A stretch of DNA of 64,000 nucleotides from Dipylidium caninum. Its lineage: Eukaryota > Platyhelminthes > Cestoda > Cyclophyllidea > Dipylidiidae. The notes under the pieces are model-generated. The model saw only the letters and a list, made by a program, of their open reading frames with translations, did no database searches and was not told where the DNA came from. The stretch spans positions 868,001 to 932,000 of the forward strand of contig QEYB01001208.1 of the NCBI GenBank assembly GCA_017562135.1. The letters run 5' to 3'. Position 1 is the stretch's first letter. Each line of letters starts with the position of its first letter. Made by a program: the position numbers and the translations under genes. Shown in pieces: positions 59,238-64,000 of this stretch.

Positions 59238-62200
59238 CTTCGGAGTCATAACTCTTGCCATACCTGAAAATATGTTCACTTCACTTTGTGACAGCAACCA
59301 ACTATTTCACTTTTGAAATCTGGATTTGCTTTGTAACGTTTACAACAAAAAGAAGAGGGAACCGCTGTTCAATTTTCCTTTACTCAACTAGTAAACTCCC
59401 CAGAATAATAACGAGTAGTATGACCGTAGAAAGTAAAAATTCATTGCCCCATTTTTTATTCATTTGACTGGGGATAATTCCTTCAGCTTATCAGATTGGG
59501 ATAGATTAATTCTTTCTGCCTCTCGTCCTTTGCGGCCATTCCGGCACTCTCGTTCCGTCGAATGCGCGAGACGACCTGCCGGGTGATGGCTGCGCACCAG
59601 TGGTGTGTGGGACGTAAGGCTAAGCCCTCGCTGAGGGAAACAGCGGAATGAGGCATTGTGAATCACACTGCGATAGCCCATCCCTCCAAAAAGACCAATC
59701 ATGTGACTGCGCTGGCACGACTTCTTGATGGGACCGCCTCCATATGATGGAACGCCCTAGAACCGATGATACCCCCAAACGCATGACTAATGGCGACGAC
59801 GCTTCTCCCTCTCTTTCTCTCACACTCATGCGCACACACAGCACACACCCGAGACGTTCAGTCTGTCTCGCGGACCTCCATTGGTGCTTCGGTAGTGTTC
59901 GCACAGAGACGTCCTTGCCCCGCGGACATTTGTATTTGTGGTCTGGCGCGAGGGGAATGTCGAATAAGCGGTGGAGGTACAGGGAGTTTGCCCTTTTGTT
60001 GGGCCAGAACTGCAAATGAACTAGTCATAGGATCGTTATCTTAGACAATTAGACGCAATTCTTTTTACAAACGGAGAGGGTAAAACAACTGAATGACGTG
60101 GCTAAGTCAGAAGTCTGCTTTTATCATCTTTTATTAAGAGTCAAATGTGTCCAGCAGATATCGCCTATGATGGTCACCACAAGTGAGTGGTTTTGGAATT
60201 TTCAGTAAACAGCCCACTATTTAGTTTGATTAATAGAAGTTATCCACAAAAATAGAAAAGCCGCAATTAGAAGCGCAGAAGGGATTGGTTAAGTAGTCCA
60301 TCCCATATCCACAACACGTCTCGTCACAGGGCACATCTTCATGTCAATTGATCCGAACTCTTTAAGCCTGCTTTCATTGCTTGTAATCCCCTGAAATGTT
60401 CTGAAAAAAACTTGATGATATCTCGAGAATCAACAGTATTATAAATATAATGTTTGACGCCTGCCAAAAAAATCGGTTTGAGGTAAAGGTAGGGTATAAT
60501 TGCTTCACGAAGTATGAATGCATTTCATCAATTTAGACCGGCGATGAAATAAGAAAAGGCGGGCAATTGATAATAAATGTCAGGAAAAGGGTGTAAACGA
60601 CATATTAGCCTATGTACCATGTAGGAGAGTCATAACATTTTCATAAGTGTTTTCCATGTCATTGTCGGCGTTAAGAGGCTTAGTGGCTCCCACACTGGCA
60701 AAACGCCCAATAAGCGAAAATGCTTTATTCAAGTTAAAGAAAATAATCTGACTAATAGGTATGAGAGGATAAAGATGGCGTCTCCGAATAGTTCTGGACA
60801 GGTATCCTGAGGTCACCTTTATCAATCACTCAGGGTCTACTATTCGTGTGCCTCCCCACGGAAAACCTCGCTTACTTCCGGCGTGAGCGTGCCACACTGC
60901 CAGGGCAGGCGTACACCAGCTCATGCCTTTCGTCAGGGGCATTTTAATGGCCGCTGACTCACTAGAGCTCATGGCGCTTAAAATAACATGGAAAATGGAG
61001 AGGTGTGTTTACTCCACCTGCACTACCAATGGAATGGGTGTGCGAAAGCGCCGTAGATACGGATATCTAGTGGAAGCGAAGGCCGAAAAATGTGACATCC
61101 CGGGGAAGAAAATACCGGCATACTGATTTGAAAGGCTGTGCAACCTGAATCCATGCCTAAAGAGGGAATGGGTAAAGACGGCATGGATAGAATTATTGTT
61201 TTATCACTAAAATGCATCAATTGCGAATGAAAGATGTCTCAAAGGTGTCTATGGCATCGTATGCTTTCTTCACCAACGGCCTGCAAAGGTAAGCGTCGAG
61301 ATCTATCGCTTGTAACATTAGGGAAGTTGGGGCTGAACGACAATATTAGAACGGTTATGAATTTCATTTTTGCCTTGGTATAACTCCAATAAAAAATTAA
61401 TTGCAGTGAATACTGGCTATTTTAACAAGGTTTTGTAGAGTCCTGAGTATAAACTGATAACTCCACTCACCTAAGCTATATAATTGAGCTCGAAAACCTA
61501 CCATTAGTAAGTCCGAACTGACTCATGTGGAATCCGACAACTTCCCGGTTATAATGTATACTACTCCTTACAATAAGTAGAGTGAATTTAAATCGGCAAC
61601 TACGAAGCCGCCGAAGTTAGATAAGCAGCTGATAGGTGGTGAGTCCATTAGTTAAACGGAAAATTATAACGCCAGTACAGACACTTTTTGTTTCCGCCCG
61701 TTTCTGCCATCTCTTTCGTCACCGGAAGCTATGACAACGTAACAAATACCAACTGTGCGTGCGGATATTATCGTATTCAATGGAAGTAGTCTAACATAAC
61801 TAAGTTTTCCATTCCTTCGGGTGCTAACGCCATGGAAGTTAAGCAAATCCAAAAGTCCTACCTCCCAGGGCTGCAAATATGCGACCGAAGAGAAGTCAAT
61901 GCAACTATTTTTCGTGTCACTTTGAGTCCTAATTATTTGGTACGAAACTTAGGTATCATAAGGAATGATTTTTGCTATATTTGAGCTAACATTAGCCTAT
62001 TAGCTAATGGACGTCATATGTCTCATAGTTAGGAATGCTTTTAAATTTGATGTAAATCCAAAGCGCTTTATGTCCCAGCAATCCACTTTTTATTACCAAA
62101 AAGCATTTCTCCTCACGAAGAGGCGTGCAAACCCTAACTTTGTTATCTCTAGTGGCGCATTACGCTTACCGCGAATACTAGTAGCCCTAGACGGATCTCG

Positions 62201-64000
62201 CGTCCGTCTCTCGGGTTGCGTTTACATGATGTTTCCAATGGAAGCTGAAATTTGGGCACCCACCGCACCAATTCACTAGGCAAGCGTATATTCGGCGAAT
62301 TATTTCATGAAAGATACTACGTTGTCAATTCATGGATGTGAATTCGCAAAATGGTATTGGTTGAGTTATAACGCAGGCGGGAAATGGACACTGCAACTGA
62401 CTAACAGAGGTCTAGGCTTATGAATTAATATGCACTGCTTATTTACATACACATAAATTTACTTTGGGATCAAAGCGTGAAAGTGAGATGCATCGCTTCT
62501 AATTTACAGTCTACTATGGGGTCATCAGGCGCATCTACTAATAGCCTGTGCACAACAAACATGACCTTACCCAAACGGTTCTAGCACTTTCCGCATCACC
62601 TAGTTGACGGAATGGTCTAAAGGACAAGATAGTTGGAATGTGTCTTACGAAAGCCATGTCATCGGAATCGTAAACAAATAATAGCTATTGTGCACTTAAA
62701 ATAACTGGTTTTCCTGTGTGAATTTGGAATTAATGTGCACACGTTGTAACTAATGTTGATTCACGAAACATCTCATAAATCAATTGCATACATCATGTCT
62801 CACTGGAGAAAGTGGGCTCACAGCTCACGACATTGAGTTTAGTAAGTATAAATGGAGCTTATCATTCTGGTGTATTTTTGCCTCTATGACTCGTACCCTC
62901 GAGGCGGATGCGTGAGCTAAGAGTTATCTTGGGCGATGGTCCGCTGGGCATTCGTGTGGGGCTACCAGACAGGCGGTCCGCGGGGAACACCCGTCCATTA
63001 ATGTGTCCGAGGCGAAAAACAAAAGGCAGTCTTCACGACGTCTGAGTTCACTCAGAAAGAGACGACGTATGAACGCTTTGATCTTGCCGAACACTTAATA
63101 ACATAAAGTGGCGTATCTCACACCGCCGGTTCAAATCTAATCTGCCACACAGCTGTCGAATACTATAAATAAGTTGGCGTTAAAGCAGCACTCATTTCCA
63201 GTCCTGCAGATCATAAAGGGGACAAGAGTTAGCCAAAGCACCACGTGATGCCTACGACAATTCCGCGCTAATGAGTGGCCAAACAAGGAAGCCCGGTGAG
63301 GGATCTAACTAAAAGCTGCCGGTCCCTGAGCAAAGGAAAGGTCTGCCACGGTAATTACCTGCCTGTGAACCCTAATAAACAGGTTAACCGATTTGACACT
63401 GTGGTGAAGCTCTAGAACGACGTAGACGCCATTTAATCTTCCTCCTCCTCCTCCCCCCCCCTCTAATGCTCACTGCTCTTCTGCTCAGCTTTGACTTCAC
63501 AAGCCACTACAATGGAGTGCCCCCCGTCGTGTAGTTCTAACCCTGTGTTGGCTTAACTGCTTTATTTACGTGCTTACTTTAAGACAACCTCACAGAGGAT
63601 GAGTAGATGCTTCGGTGCCATTTCTCTTGAAGTCAAAAACATTACAACTTTGCCGCTTTAGTGCCCCCAGCACTGGGCCGCCTGCTAACATTCAACCATA
63701 CGCTTGGGTATATTTACAACACCGCGTCTTACTACCATTTTGAAAATGTACAGTCTCTGCGTTTTAGCGTATCGAGAGGACCTACAGGAACGTCTTGTCA
63801 ACTCGGAGACCGCTGTCCTCAGGATCTCGGGAGATAATCACGAAAATAAACTCTAAAACTTAAACTCGTAAGTCTAAGCTGAATACTGAGGCATAGGACA
63901 CATTGCTGAAGACGCCATTTCACCCTCTGTCCGGATAGGCGTCATGTAAAAAGCCTCTTTTATCAGATTAGACTTTGAGTCTCATTAAGTTTTGCTTCTA
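59238..64000. other. Right end of window, no gene recognised
   Basis: Short frames such as 59620-60015 (-), 60923-61126 (+) and 62007-62279 (+) have no homology I recognise and no splice support. A CTT/CCT-rich tract (TCTTCCTCCTCCTCCTCCCC and following C run) sits at about 63437-63463. Nothing else stands out. Confidence 0.45.

Overview
This is eukaryotic nuclear DNA, almost certainly from an invertebrate and most likely a parasitic flatworm. A tapeworm is my best guess. Coding regions are split into many short exons joined by GT..AG introns, several of them tiny (33 nt in the mitochondrial IF-2 gene, 58-88 nt in the RhoGAP gene). The recognisable proteins are all animal-type but diverged. 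There are no operons, CRISPR arrays, rRNA genes or convincing tRNA genes. The taxon is inferred from intron style and divergence, not from a marker gene.

Layout. (1) 678-2812 (+): last seven exons of the V-type proton ATPase a subunit; the 5' part lies outside the window. (2) 2813-8722: intergenic, with a 41-bp tandem duplication, an AC microsatellite and one possible secreted-protein exon. (3) 8723-19132 (-): a three-exon gene for a NALCN channel auxiliary factor (FAM155/NALF/NLF-1 family), with one very large AT-rich intron. (4) 21967-29565 (+): eleven exons of mitochondrial translation initiation factor IF-2, head-to-head with the NALF gene. A possible extra NALF 5' exon lies between the two. 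(5) 29566-33839: intergenic, with a 34-bp tandem duplication and a perfect palindrome. (6) 33840-35015 (+): a compact three-exon gene for an unrecognised 124-residue secreted protein, with a TATA box only 41 nt before the ATG. (7) About 35.1-54.2 kb: a long stretch, visibly richer in GC than the first 30 kb, with microsatellites and a few splice-bounded exon candidates but no gene I recognise. (8) 54370-56811 (+): seven exons of an ARHGAP19-like RhoGAP, preceded by three CCAAT boxes. (9) 56.9-64 kb: one candidate terminal exon, one 107-codon open frame, otherwise nothing I can assign.

The genes do not form a pathway. They are neighbouring housekeeping or signalling genes: vesicle acidification, resting sodium leak, mitochondrial translation and Rho control. 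Exon boundaries were read by eye from splice dinucleotides, reading phase and protein-family similarity. No transcript or database evidence was available. I found no convincing undescribed system. The best leads are the unknown secreted gene, the modified RhoGAP and NALF proteins, and the unassigned exon candidates at 21.3, 46, 51 and 57.7 kb.
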